Part shown: positions 43,562 through 54,148 of the stretch, in pieces
Position numbering within the stretch: position 1 is the stretch's first letter
Layout: each line of letters begins with the position of its first letter
Assembly (NCBI RefSeq): GCF_034702125.1
Contig: NC_085857.1
Coordinates: 57,486,426 to 57,550,425, forward strand
DNA: 64,000 nt
Direction of reading: 5' to 3'
From: Engraulis encrasicolus
Taxonomy: Eukaryota; Chordata; Actinopteri; Clupeiformes; Engraulidae
Notes under the pieces: model-generated
What the model saw: only the letters and a program-made list of their open reading frames with translations
What the model was told of the DNA's origin: nothing
Database searches by the model: none
Made by a program: the position numbers and the translations under genes

Positions 43562-43942
43562 CTGTAGATGGTTCTGTGCGATTCTGTTTTTTACTGAGCT
43601 ATGGGAGCAGAGATGGTGCAATATCTTAGCCAACGCGGAATTCAAGTAACACTGACTGTCTTTTTGTAGTGCATTCCCACTGACTCTTTCAGACAAGCAG
43701 TTCATGTGAAGAGGGCCGCATTTAGGGAATCGAAAAAAAAACCATGCACAGCTCTTGCAATTAGGCACGCGAACTCAGGAGCAAAATGCGAATGAAAAGG
43801 TTGATGTATATACTCGCACACGTGCACCCGTTTTATTTTTCTTTCTCGCACAATCCAATATTTAGGCATAATATGCGACCAATTGGTCGCAATGTACAGC
43901 CCTGACTATTGGCTATCACTAATTTGATGAGGTACAGCATAT

Positions 43943-44145
43943 GTCAAGTCAAGTCAAGTCAAGTTGGTTTTATTGTCAATTTCTTTACATGCACTGGTCA
44001 TACAAAGAATTTGAAATTACATTTCTTGCTTTCCCATGCAGACATAGACTAATCTAGGTAAGGACATAGACAGTATAGACATAGACAGTACTCATACATG
44101 GACATAATGTTTGGGTTTAGTGCAGAAAGTGCAGTGTGCGTGTGT
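43943..44145 (+). repeat. Interspersed repeat with (AAGTC)n head
   Basis: GTCAAGTCAAGTCAAGTC is followed by TTGGTTTTATTGTCAATTTC and TTACATGCACTGGTCATACA, a widely dispersed fish repeat. It ends in or near the GT microsatellite. Confidence 0.65.
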
Positions 44146-44152
44146 GCGTGTA

Positions 44153-44211
<59 letters not shown>

Positions 44212-44212
44212 A
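44146..44212. repeat. (GT)n microsatellite
   Basis: An imperfect GT run becoming pure over about 55 bases. Confidence 0.95.
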
Positions 44213-44639
44213 TGTGCATGTTTTGAGTTAGTGCAGGTTGAAAGTGTGTGATATGGGGGAAGGAAAGGTGAATCTGAAGATGGCTTTTATTTGTCCATTA
44301 GATCCTCGTCAAAATTTTGGACTTTCCAGGCCCCATGAACCGTGCGAAAGGGGCACAGACTTAGGCGTTTTTTACACAAATATGGATATTTTAAGTGTGA
44401 TATGATTTTTTTTAAACTGTTAGCATACAGTATATACACGTCTTGTTGATGAATAAGAAAGCATCTCTAAAAGAGATATCTTTTAAAACCTGAGTTTTAA
44501 AAGTAGATTTTTAAAACCGAAACCGATGCATTTTCAAAAGTGTCCATATGGGGCACTCCATACAAGTGCAGCGTCTTTTATCCTTTTTAGTATGTTGCTT
44601 TGGCTTGTAATTTACTGATTATTTTCTGTGTTGTTACAG
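44213..44639. other. Intron end before exon D
   Basis: AT-rich DNA ending in the TTTCTGTGTTGTTACAG acceptor tract, related to the intron ends of exons E and F. Nothing else is recognised. Confidence 0.4.
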
Positions 44640-46132
44640 GAGATGATGCAGGATGGAAACCACCAAACAGAACTGGGGAACCTGTGGATGAAGGAAAAGA
44701 GGAACAAAGATACACAGAGAGAGGCCATCTCCTCAATGCTGAAAGACCATACCAGTGCACCACATGTGGAAAAGGCTTTACAACTTCAGATCACTTAAAG
44801 AGGCATCAGAAAATTCATACTGGGGAAAAACCATACCTATGTTCTGTATGTGGGAAGACTTTTTCTGTAAGATACTATCTCATCGTACACCAACAAACTC
44901 ATTCTGGTGAAAAGCCATTTAAGTGTAGGATCTGTGGAAAGGCCTTCACTCACTCTAGCTGTCTTAGTAAACACAAGCTCGTCCATACGGGGGGGACTCA
45001 GCATGCGTGCCCTACATGTGGAAAGGTCTTTGCTCATGCAAACTTATTGACAAGGCACCAGAGACGCCATACAGGAGAAAAAACGTATCATTGCAAGATA
45101 TGTGGAAAGAGCTTCCTACATGAATATGCCTCAAAACATCAGAAAATTCATATGGTAGAGAAGCGTCATAAGTGCAGCATGTGCGAAATGGCTTTTACAA
45201 CCACTTGTCAACTCAAGAGGCATCTGCTGGTCCACACTGGAGAAAAGCCGTACCAGTGCACCTCATGTGAAAAGGCCTTTGCAGACTTGCGTACTCTAAA
45301 ACGCCACCAGAGAAACCATACTGGAGAACAACCAGATCAGTGTAACGTAAACATTCCAGGGTCGACCTTCAATCCATTCACACATACTCCAGGGACCATC
45401 ATGAATCCGTCATCACACTCAGCTGGTCCCAACTTTACTCCTCTGACTAGGTCCACCATGAATCCATCTGCAGGGTCCACCTTAAATCCATCTACACACA
45501 CTGCAGGGTCCACCTTCAATCCATTCACACACACTGCAGGGTCCACCTTAAATCCATCCACACACTCAATTGGTCCCAGCTTGACTCCTTTGACTGGTTC
45601 CATTTTAAATCCGTCCACACACACTCCTGCGTCCACCTTCAATCCATTCACACACACTCCGGGGACCACCGTGAATCCGTCATCACACTCAGCTGGTCCC
45701 AACTTTACTCCTCTGACTGGGTCCACCATAAATCCATCTGCAAAGTCCACCTTAAATCCGTCTACACACACTGCAGGGTCCACCTTAAATCCATTCACAC
45801 ACACTCCAGGGTTCTCCTTAAATCCATCCTCCCCGTCAACTCTCCGTCCGACTCCGAGTCCTTCTCCTTCTGGTCCAACTTTGAGTCCTTCTCCAGCTGC
45901 GTCTCCCTCATCAGTTATAGACCCGACTCTGAGTCCTTCTCCAGATGGTCCGACTCTGAGTCCTTCTCCAGCTGCGTCTCCCTCATCAGGTATAGACCCG
46001 ACTGTGAGTCCTTCTCCCGCTGGGCCGACTGTGAGTCCTTCTCCCGCTGGTTCAACTGTGAGTCCTCCAGATGGTCTGACTCCGAGTCCTTCTCCAGCTG
46101 CGTCTCGCTCATCAGGTATAATAGGTCCATGA
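44640..46132 (+). CDS. C2H2 zinc-finger exon D with Pro/Ser/Thr repeat tail
   Basis: It opens at acceptor GTTGTTACAG, phase 1, with GDDAGWKPPNRTGEPVDEG. Seven C2H2 fingers follow (YQCTTCGKGF, YLCSVCGKTF, FKCRICGKAF, HACPTCGKVF, YHCKICGKSF, HKCSMCEMAF, YQCTSCEKAF), the same set and order as exon A. Here finger 3 keeps normal C-x2-C; finger 5 is one residue short before its first His. About 260 residues of repeat tail then follow: NPSTHTAGSTLNP-type units, then PSPSPAGPT/SPSPAASPSSG units, with stop TGA at 46130. CAG|GTAT donors occur in the tail, including at 46114/46115. It is the closest paralogue of A and would accept splicing from the acidic exon. Confidence 0.87.
45350..46115 (+). repeat. 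Coding minisatellite in zinc-finger exon D
   Basis: Two repeat types run in frame. 45350-45835 encodes NPFTHTPGT and NPSTHTAGS units; a longer unit of about 300 bp (HTPGTxxNPSSHSAGPNFTP) occurs twice. 45840-46115 encodes PSPSPAASPSSGIDPT and PSPSPAGPT units. The minus strand is also open through the whole tract, which follows from the repeat's composition. Confidence 0.9.
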
Positions 46133-46185
46133 CTAAGATTTAAGTATCTTAACCCAGTAATAATCACTGAAGAGATTTTAGCCTT

Positions 46186-46318
46186 TAGTAATGCATTACG
46201 ACTTGGTCATTGCCATTCTGGTAACAGCAAATTTATAATGTTGTGTCTTGATGGGTTAAGACATATGTTATAAATTGACTGTTGCCACAATGCCAAGGAC
46301 TAAGTCGTAATGCATTAA
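46186..46318. mobile_element. Small MITE downstream of exon D
   Basis: TAGTAATGCATTACGACTTG and its inverted end TAAGTCGTAATGCATTA bracket about 133 bases. It is the homologue of the MITE after exon A, placed at a similar distance from the coding end. Confidence 0.75.
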
Positions 46319-46670
46319 CTCCTATTCTATTTTATTCTATAACATGGATGTGATGTTGAGATCATTCTCAAAATTGTTTTTGTCCATAAATGGTTAATTT
46401 TAAGGCATGAGTACGTTCAGATAAGAGCCTTTTTGAGGTTCAGAAGTGTTGTATAGTCAAATATGTGTGTGAGTTCTGTCTATCTATGCGTGAGTGCAAG
46501 ATATTGAATTAAACGTATGTCTTCAGTGACGTCATCACAAGGCCACAAGCAGGCAAGATGGCAATGGAGGAGGGGAGTTTGCATATTGGAATGTACCCAT
46601 ACAGTGCTCTATTACATCACCAACGGCCGACTGCACATCACCAATATCCTGCCATACAGTGCTGTTTTAT
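46319..46670 (+). repeat. Zinc-finger 3' flank repeat, copy after exon D
   Basis: ATAACATGGATGTGATGTTG, then TCAGTGACGTCATCACAAGG and CCATACAGTGCTCTATTACA. The first block matches 13290-13330 after exon B. The later blocks match 63410-63550. It is the duplicated 3' flank of the cluster. Confidence 0.75.
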
Positions 46671-46813
46671 AATATCATACTGAATTCTCAATGACCTGTC
46701 ACTACAATGTGCTTAATAACAATGAGGAACTGTTCATGGTCAAATGTTAAATGTTCATATTTACAAATGTGTAAAATTGTAAATCTCAAAATGAATGGCT
46801 TCTATCTCCCATT

Positions 46814-47079
46814 TAGGGCTGTCCTAAATGATTATTTTTCTCCCGATTAATGGATAAACTTTTTTTTTTGATAGTCAATTAGTCAAAAGATTAATTTTTC
46901 AAGTACTCTAGCACTTTAATCTTCAAGGTCCAAAACAACGTCCAATTTATACGTGCTGGGCAATTTTAGGTTTCAATGAAGTTAAAAAGCATTGAATTAA
47001 ATGAAACGATTAGTCTACTATGAAAATTCTTGTTGACAAATTTTTATAGTCGATTAGTCGATTAATCGTCCCAGCCCTA
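46814..47079. mobile_element. hAT-type MITE with perfect 8-bp target duplication
   Basis: It starts TAGGGCTGTCCTAAATGATT and ends ATCGTCCCAGCCCTA. It is flanked on both sides by CTCCCATT (46806-46813 and 47080-47087), a perfect 8-bp duplication diagnostic of hAT insertion. Internal motifs GATTAATGGAT and AGTCGATTAGTCG are characteristic of this fish family. It has no transposase. Confidence 0.93.
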
Positions 47080-47087
47080 CTCCCATT

Positions 47088-47490
47088 TAAAGTGTAACTT
47101 GCAGGTTAAACACCATTCAATCTCATTTTAAGAACGTTAATACAATAATTTGACATATATCAAAAACCTGAATTATTGCAAAAACAATATTTTTTAGAAA
47201 ACATTGTCAAAAATAACGGCCGATTCTTTTAAACACAATTTGGAACCTCACGCTGATGGAGGGAGTCCCCTCGTTCTACAGTGACAATTGAAGACGTAAT
47301 ATAAGCACTGCAGAGAATAGGCCTAATTTCAAGTTAAACAGCCTTAAACAGTGACGGTATCCACCAGATACCCCCTTGTGCAAACCGTTTCATCATTAAA
47401 AAAAGTGTAGGTCCTTGTCAATATATCTTCTTGTAGCAGCCATACTGGCAAAACTTTGTCAAAACTGACATTTTTTCATGTGGGTACACA
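47088..47490. other. Unannotated stretch
   Basis: AT-rich; no recognisable feature. Confidence 0.3.
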
Positions 47491-48369
47491 TCTACTACCG
47501 TTCAAAAGTTTGGGGTCACCTTCATTTTTCCAGTAATCTGTTTGCAATTCAAGTCGCAAACATCTTTTGAATAGCTTGAAATGGAATAATGGAAAGTACT
47601 GAACAGCCACAGGTGAAAAAAGGTTTGATTACCCATACAATTGGTTAAGCTTTTTCACCCATTTATTACATAGAAATACGTGTTTTAGTCAATTTTTCTA
47701 CAGACATTTCTTTGGTTTATCAGAGAATGATATAACTATTGGAAAGCTCAGTGTCTGCCCTTTCCAATGGTAGGTGTATGACATTTGTTGAGTTGCCACC
47801 TCGTCCACAAATTCAAGTCAAAGTAGCTGCATGATTTTCTAGCCATCAGAATGAACCTACTTATGAATGCAGGATCCATCGTCTCAGCGATGTTTTAGTG
47901 TGCAAGCCATACATCGTTGGAAAGTGTCGATTCTCCTCTTTCAAATGATATATGCCGTTGTATATCATCCGGCATTGTATGAATTGACAGGACCAGACAT
48001 CAACTTTTGCATGCATGGGGCTCATAGAACTCGTGGGCAATTCTGGACCTCATCTCATCCAAGGAATGAATTTGTAGAACCGCAACTGGCTATTATTAAT
48101 GCCAAAGGAGTCTACACTTTGATTAGTACACCAGACTAGACACTACCTTAGTAAAGGTACACTTTGATTAGTCAAAAGTTAGTGATACATTTTGGTTTGT
48201 CTTGTTCTGCTCTCGGAGGAGGCGGACGTGTTTCTTCAGAGCTCCTGAGCTCTCCTTTCCCCTCCCTTCCCCTCTCCCCTCTCCCCTCCTCCTCTCACTA
48301 TCTCTTCCCCGGCTGCTGCACTCTGTCTGAGACTCCACGCTGTCCTGTTCTCCTGAAAAGAAATTAACA

Positions 48370-49028
48370 ATGGATTTGGTCAACTGGTCTTTCAACGCAA
48401 TTGACACCATCTTTTCGAAGATCAAAGTGGGTTCGGGGGAGCCCAACTGTCCTGATGGGACGACGGCGGCTACAACTGGTCTTTCAACGCAATTGACACC
48501 ATCTTTTCGAAGATCAAAGTGGGTTCGGGGGAGCCCAACTGTCCTGATGGGACGACGGCGGCTGGCTATGTGATGGACTCGTGGGGGAAGTGGAACGTCA
48601 TGTGTCTGGCTCCGTTAAACATTGAGGACGTAGAAGATGTCTACACTTTCGGCTACTTGGTGGCAAGTTCCTTGGGAATTGGATTATCCTTGGGACTGCT
48701 GTACCGCATTTGCTCAAAGATATGGGCAGCCATTAGGGGCCCCAGGCTGTCCGGCTCAATTGATCGGTTGGGCAGTGAGATTCGAGCACAGAATGTGGTC
48801 GTGAATCGCGCTTTGGAGGGTTTTGTGGCAGGTCAGCGCCAGATGGACAAATTGACTGAAGTGATTGTGGCCGAACATCGCCACCTTGAAGCGATTGATC
48901 GCCGCATTGATGGACTTGTCGCGCACGATCGCCAGATGGAATCGATCGGTTTGGGAGATAGGTTGCTCGAAATTCTGCTGTACGTGAAACGTGTGGCCAG
49001 TCACATGAGAATTACCGCAGAATCGTAA
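48370..49028 (+). pseudogene. Small transmembrane/coiled-coil protein, frameshifted by a 92-bp duplication
   Basis: ATG at 48370 opens MDLVNWSFNAIDTIFSK. A 92-base segment (48381-48472) is then repeated at 48473-48564. Since 92 is not a multiple of three, the first frame is thrown off and stops at 48573. The downstream frame is open to TAA at 49026. It reads GSGEPNCPDGTTAAGYVMDS, an apparent membrane segment FGYLVASSLGIGLSLGLLY, a basic RICSKIW stretch, then about 90 residues with heptad-like spacing (IDRLGSEIRAQ, EAIDRRIDGLVAHDRQME). Without the duplication it would be about 189 residues. I do not recognise the family with confidence. Confidence 0.6.
48381..48564 (+). repeat. 92-bp tandem duplication inside the ORF
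   Basis: CAACTGGTCTTTCAACGCAA through GGGACGACGGCGGCT occurs twice back to back with no differences that I could see. The perfect identity points to a recent event or an assembly error. Confidence 0.95.
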
Positions 49029-49316
49029 AAGGAATGTCTGCAATAACCCAAACATAAATCTTATCTTGCTTTGGCGCCCCAGCTGCAGCTGCAGCGACCT
49101 GACCAAGGTCAGGACTCTTATCTCTCCTTGGAGGACAAGCAATGTCTGGACTCTCTGCCTCCCTCAACTACCACAGGCACCTGGAGACGTTTTTCACTTG
49201 CTATGGGACAGTGCAAGGCCGTCCCTGGGACGGTTTGAGCTATGGCTCAGAGTGGGGTGATAAGCTATCCAGTGCCCACCCCTCCCCTCTCTTCAACGCC
49301 TCCTCCGCGCTTTCTG

Positions 49317-49348
49317 ACCCCCCTCCCCCCCCCCCCCCCCCTCCCCCC
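49317..49348. repeat. Poly-C tract
   Basis: About 32 bases almost entirely C, in the 3' part of the LINE-like element. Confidence 0.95.
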
Positions 49349-49851
49349 GGTTTTGTACAATGTCTGCGTCTCCACTGCTTATAGCCATAATGAGGTTTTT
49401 TGTCTATGCCTTGATGTTGTGTTTGCAATGTGGAGCCATGGAATCTTTTTCTCCTCATCCTTACCCAATGTTGTCTAACACTTGTCTAAAACCAAGATTT
49501 GTGAAGGTGGATGCGCGCATTAGCGCAGTTTCGTCCCAGGTGTATTAAACTTTGTATTAGTTTACGCTGCTACTAAGTATTGTACCCGAAACACAATTTC
49601 GTTGCCTTTTTGACAATTGACAATGACAATAAACTCTTGATTGATTGATTGATTGACAAGTTAATCCATTCAACAGTTACTTTTTCCAATATCAAATTGC
49701 TTATTTGCTGCATGCATTATTGTCAAGGAACAATTACTCATTACACTGATTTTATACCAGAACTGAAATTGAAAAGGAATAAGCTTAGCTGTCGGAAAGA
49801 AGCATTGTGGGAGGAAAGTGTGGTGACCCTAAACTTTTGACCGGTAGTGTA

Positions 49852-50300
49852 ACTCCTGAAAACACTGTTAGTTGAAAGAATGGCAGCGGTTATTGTGCAA
49901 TAAAACCTTGTGTTTCCATGCACAGCTCCCCACATGCTGCTTGGCTGCTTCCAGTAATGTGCCACTAATTATTCTAGCCTGCAAAGCCCTTACTTCAAGC
50001 TGGCAAATTTCTGACTGCAGAGCAACAGTCCACACAGTTCTGTCCCGACTAGCAGTGGTTTGAAAAAACAAATAGAGTCGATCGCTTGATGTCAGTTGTG
50101 TATTGTTTATGCCTTTTTTTAAGGGGAGTTGAAAACATCAAGACAGGCCTATATATTAATATTATATTATTTTAATGTATTCATGTTATTGATAATAGTA
50201 TCAATAACATATAATAATAATAACAATAATAATGCATTTTTATTTAAAAGTGCCTTTCAAAACACTCAAGGACACTGTGCAGAGAGAAACAAAACATGAA
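49852..50300. other. Short unannotated stretch with ATAATAATAACAATAATAAT
   Basis: At 50205-50285 an AAT-rich run is followed by AAAAGTGCCTTTCAAAACAC, a degraded version of the repeat at 35065. Otherwise nothing is recognised. Confidence 0.35.
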
Positions 50301-50303
50301 ACA

Positions 50304-50935
50304 AGATAGGGCTGATATATATCTCGATATCTATGCAAGGGAAAAAAAACACGAAATTCAGCAAGGTTTTTGTTTTTATTTAAGTGCAAACAGCGCAAAC
50401 GTACTTCCAGAGGCGAAAATGCGTTTGTTTGGTTGATACATTTGGAGGGGGAGATGGCAGAGCAGGAGAGATGTGTCTAGTACGCCAATATTATATTGCT
50501 CTCCGTAAAAAAGCGCAAGATTCTGAAACGATGCATGATTGAGGAAAGCCTCAATATCTCCATTCCATGCTGATTTTGGCGGTTACCGGCCTTGGTTTAA
50601 CTCATGATAGCTTATACAGAAATGCACATACAGACATGCGGTTTTCACGCACTAAGAGGTGAAAGTCTCACCTTTCAAACGAGCCATAACATGTTTCGGT
50701 GGCCCTATCACATAATATGCTATGACTGTACAAAAAACACCAAAAAATGGTTTAGAACGCTGGCAGCCTATGACATAATTCTGAAAACACCCCCGGTATT
50801 CAATGTGTTAAAATGGGGGGAGGTCATTTTTTTCTCTTTTTTAGGGGAAATTGAAAATTAGAGATATATATCGTATATCAAGATATAGAGACATTTTATC
50901 AAGATTTTTTTTTCTTCTCCATATCGCCCAGCCTT
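50304..50935. mobile_element. Probable hAT-type element before exon E (ATATCGCCCAGCC end)
   Basis: The right end ATATCGCCCAGCCTTA (50921-50936) is the inverse of the common TAGGGCTGGGCGATAT terminus. At the left, TAGGGCTGATATATATCTCG (50307) may be its partner with a small deletion. The same right end precedes exon F at 54082-54101, so it was carried along in the E/F duplication. Confidence 0.6.
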
Positions 50936-50984
50936 ACTTTGTAGGTAACGTTTTATTCAGTCACAACTTTCTGTCTCGTTACAG

Positions 50985-51469
50985 GTGATGATGCAGAATG
51001 GAAACCATCATACAGAAATGGGAAACCTGTGGTCAAAAGAAAACGAAGACAGGCTTGTGCACCTAAAGGACATCCTCGAAAAGACCAACTGAAGAGAGTT
51101 CCAGAACACCAGAAGAGTGCAACAGAGCGCCTGAGAACATGTACCAGAGTTCTGTGTTCCATATGTGGACAGACCTTTACGAAAAAGGAACATCTTATTG
51201 CTCACCAATGTTCTGGTGAGCATCCATATATGTGTAGCATATGTGGAAAAACTTTCTCAAGCAAAGGCGTTCTCAAAAGACATCAGACGGTTCACACTGG
51301 AGAAAAGCCACATCAGTGCCGTGCATGTGGAAAGATGTTCACACGACGAGAACACCTGGAAAGGCACAGTCTTTGTTGCGGAGAACCACGTAAGTCACTC
51401 CCCACCCCGCTCCGCTCACATGCTCTGCTTTGGATTAAAGAAATGTCTGTTGAGTGTAATATAATGTAA
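50985..51469 (+). pseudogene. C2H2 zinc-finger exon E, truncated copy of exon F
   Basis: It opens at acceptor CTCGTTACAG, phase 1, with GDDAEWKPSYRNGKPV, near-identical to exon F for about 110 codons. Finger 1 (VLCSICGQTF...AHQCSGEH) is atypical in both. Finger 2 (YMCSICGKTF) is intact. Relative to F, one finger is cleanly removed at HQC, joining it to RACGKMFTRREHLERH. A second deletion then removes the spacer, giving HSLCCGEP. After GEPRKSLP the sequence diverges and stops at 51469. A CCAC|GTAAGT donor at 51387/51388 replaces GCAAGT of F. It retains one canonical finger plus a broken one: a pseudogene or a short regulatory isoform. Confidence 0.75.
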
Positions 51470-54000
51470 TGTAATGTGTCCTTGTAGTAGGGGTGGGCGA
51501 TATACAGTAGAATTCGCTTATAGTGGTCACGGATATAGTAATCAACCGCTTAGCCTTAGATAGATCAAAAAGCTTGGGACAGAATCATTTCTATACAAAT
51601 GCTGTTTAAATAATTTGTTTACAGTGATCAAGAAATCCACTTATAATATTCATTTTTGACCATTTTATGAATGTAAACGTGGAAAAATTATTGAAAAACT
51701 ATGGGTAGCTATTTCATTTTTTACTCCAGCGATTCCTTTCTCTGCGTCTGCTTCTGCCCAGAGAGGTTGTAAGGTATTTGCAAGAATCCACTCTGCAATT
51801 TTCCGGGTGATACTGCACTCTAGAGGGCTCTCCCAACAGCACCCCAGTGAACTGCAGGCATAGCTCAACTAGTGAGTGGGGACAGTACACAACCAGTTTA
51901 CATACGTAGAACCTCTCTGGTGGGGAGGCTGTGCACATGCTTCTCGCAAGCCAACGTAGCCTAACGAGTTGACACCGGGCAGCAAGCATGCAAATCATGG
52001 CCCTCATTTTCTCTGAATGAAAAACGTAGGCTCCTCGAGACGATGAAAATTTACCAAAAAGGAGCCAACACATTCCTCAGGCTACCTTGTGTTTAAACTG
52101 CTCCAGCTTTACAGGCAGCTGCGTCTCTTTTTGTCATGGCTGTGTTCTTTGTTCCATCGAGTTAAACCCTACATTTGTAGCCTACGTCCCCAACATGAGA
52201 CCAGTTCTTTCTAAGTTAGGTATTTTCATGGAAAAACACCTGGAACATTTCTCTTTACCACTACTACCATTACCTGAAGTTGGAGCCACTAGTATCTAGT
52301 ACTAGTACCTAAAAGATAGGCTACATGTTGAAGCAGACCACCCCACGCCAGCGTCCGGGAAAAAAAAACAGCGTCTGGTCTAAGGACTTTCAGGACTCTT
52401 AACTTGAAGGGCGTGACAAAGGAAGACGTGTTGTTGATTTGTTTGACAAGGATAGAAGGCTTCAAGTTATTTTGGCCATGTCTGGAAGGAGCTCTAAAAC
52501 ATGGGATCCTTTTTGAAAAGGATACAGATTACTTGTCAGCCAATGGTCACTAACGTCGGGCGAGAAGAACCACGCGAATTCGAGCGACAGGTGCGTTTAA
52601 TCACCACCACGGCAGATCCTGCTCTCTTCTCCCTCCCTCTCTCATACACACGCGCCCATACACTAGTTCTACCGGCACAATTTGCTACAATACCTCACTT
52701 GACTCGTTCATTCCATTGGTTGACAAAACTCCAGGGAGCCGCATGCATCGGTCTCGTCTTGCATAATTATCCGTTTATTGCAGACTGTGTAAAAAGTGTG
52801 AAGAGTGAAGACGGCGTCGGCGCATAATCTGAAGCTCTAAAATGCTATGTTGCTACATCATGGTGCTAACTCGCACTTCGTTAGCTTCCATACCACTTTG
52901 TTTTATCACTTGGCTGTACAATTTTACTCCGTGCTGGCCAACATCCAAAGAACCACCACCAGATATGAACATATTTTGGGGTGTGTGTACGTTGTAACCC
53001 TAAGTCATTCGCCGACAGCTTATCAGAATTCTGTTTGCTGCCCTGAATGGCAACTCTTGTCAAGACTCCAGTCCAGCGATAAACAAAACCAGCGTGGGTC
53101 ATTAAAAGGGAAAACGCTGCGAATCATTTAAGACCATAAACAGACACTAAGTGCTTGATTGACATTCCAGTGAACCACTATACACGCTGCAACAAATGTC
53201 CAAATAGATTAAAGGTATGACAGACAACGGAGGGATATTGATTCTGCCCTCCAGTTATGCTACACTTCTGCTTTCAGGCAGCGAGTAGCATCTCTACCAT
53301 GTGCAATTTTCATCACCGAATTTTGATTTTAATTCATATTTTATTTGTGATTCATAGGCTAAAACTATGTGAATTCGAACTTCGAATAGTCATTATATTA
53401 TACCTAGTAGGACGATTAGTCGGAGTAAATGACGACCTTTGGTCGACCAACAAAATCCTTGGTCGTGGACAGCCCTACCGATATAAATGGTGAATGTAAC
53501 TTTGTGAGGCGCAGAAGTTAAAAGCAATCAGACTTGACGCATTTTTTTACCGCTGATTTTTAAACGGTGCCTCTTCTGCTAGCCAGGCGCAACACCAGAT
53601 GTTGTAGAAACCAAAACATTGCCTGAGGAATTTAATATCTCGCGGTCGGCTTTTTGATCAACGCTTTAGTTATCAGTGCACACTGTCAGTCCGCGAGGCG
53701 TTATTGACAGCTGATAGACGGTCCACATAACATGGTGTTATACCTACAGTATTTTTTTATAACCTTGCGAGTTGCCAAGGCGAGCCACATGCTGTTCGAG
53801 AGCTGTGCAATGAGAGCTGTAGAACTTTGTGCCGAAAATGTCCATTCAGAAGTCTTTTTCTCCGTCAGCTGTCACTGGTGGAAGCAGTGGCATTGCGTTA
53901 AGCGTTAACAAAATTGTTGTGCGATACTGACCTCAATATTTATTGACAATATTATCAATAACATATGTATTATATATGATGGCAGTTGTCTATTTAAACT
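51470..54000. other. Intergenic DNA between exons E and F
   Basis: A GGGGTGGGCGATATACAG hAT-like start lies at 51488. A minus-strand hAT terminus lies at about 53375-53477. The rest, including frames of 94-119 codons at 51714-52073, 52501-52827 and 52847-53131, shows no domain. Confidence 0.35.
53375..53477 (-). mobile_element. hAT-type terminus (TAGGGCTGTCCACGACC)
   Basis: On the minus strand: GTAGGGCTGTCCACGACCAA, then GGTCGACCAAAGGTCG and CGACTAATCGTCC. This is the start of a common fish non-autonomous hAT family. The other end was not found. Confidence 0.6.
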
Positions 54001-54004
54001 ATTA

Positions 54005-54148
54005 AAAAAAAGGGGGGGGGGGTAGTTTTTCCCCCCCTTTTTGGGGGGAAATTGAACATTTTTATCAAGATATTTTTGTTTTCCATATCGCCCAGTCTTA
54101 CTTTGTTGGTAACGTTTTATTCAGTTGCGACTTTCTGTGTCGTTACAG
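54005..54148 (+). repeat. Duplicated intron end shared by exons E and F
   Basis: ATTTTTATCAAGATATTTTT, CCATATCGCCCAGTCTTACT and GGTAACGTTTTATTCAGT match 50880-50984 before exon E. The segmental duplication that made E and F therefore began at least 140 bases inside the intron. Confidence 0.8.

Larger units (their letters stand above)
48176..49662 (+). mobile_element. LINE-like element with a small membrane-protein ORF
   Basis: A pyrimidine-rich 5' leader (48250-48310, TCCCCTC units) precedes an ORF at 48370. After the ORF comes about 600 bases with a poly-C tract, then a 3' end ACACAATTTCGTTGCC, CAATGACAATAAAC and a short TTGATTGATTGATTGA tail. That 3' layout (CAATGACAATAAA plus a short tandem tail) is typical of L2/CR1-type LINEs and their dependent elements. 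No reverse transcriptase or endonuclease is present, so it would be a non-autonomous, ORF-bearing rider. The 5' boundary is uncertain. Confidence 0.55.
47491..49851. mobile_element. Tc1-type non-autonomous element, interrupted
   Basis: The ends read TACTACCGTTCAAAAGTTTG with GGGTCACC at left and GGTGACCCTAAACTTTTGAC with CGGTAGTGTA at right. This is the familiar TACACTACCGGTCAAAAG terminus of fish Tc1 elements. The interior holds no Tc1 transposase. It is largely occupied by a LINE-like insertion (about 48176-49662). Confidence 0.8.

Noticed and set aside
45337..46167. 276-codon minus-strand open frame opposite the exon D tail (VDGFKVDPAVCVNG repeats)
   Set aside because: It is the antisense of the coding minisatellite. 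The repeat lacks stops on both strands, and the plus frame continues directly from the zinc fingers.
47867..48139. 90-codon plus-strand frame in the Tc1-type element
   Set aside because: No similarity to Tc1 transposase or any other domain could be seen. Treated as non-coding interior.
51714..53131. Several 94-119-codon frames between exons E and F
   Set aside because: No domain, no matching splice context, and hAT-like ends nearby suggest repeat DNA.
54052..54148. ATG-started extension of exon F into MNIFIKIFLFSISPS
   Set aside because: This part is intronic repeat sequence ending in a good acceptor. Exon E and other family members show that the coding exon starts at G-N-D-A-E-W.
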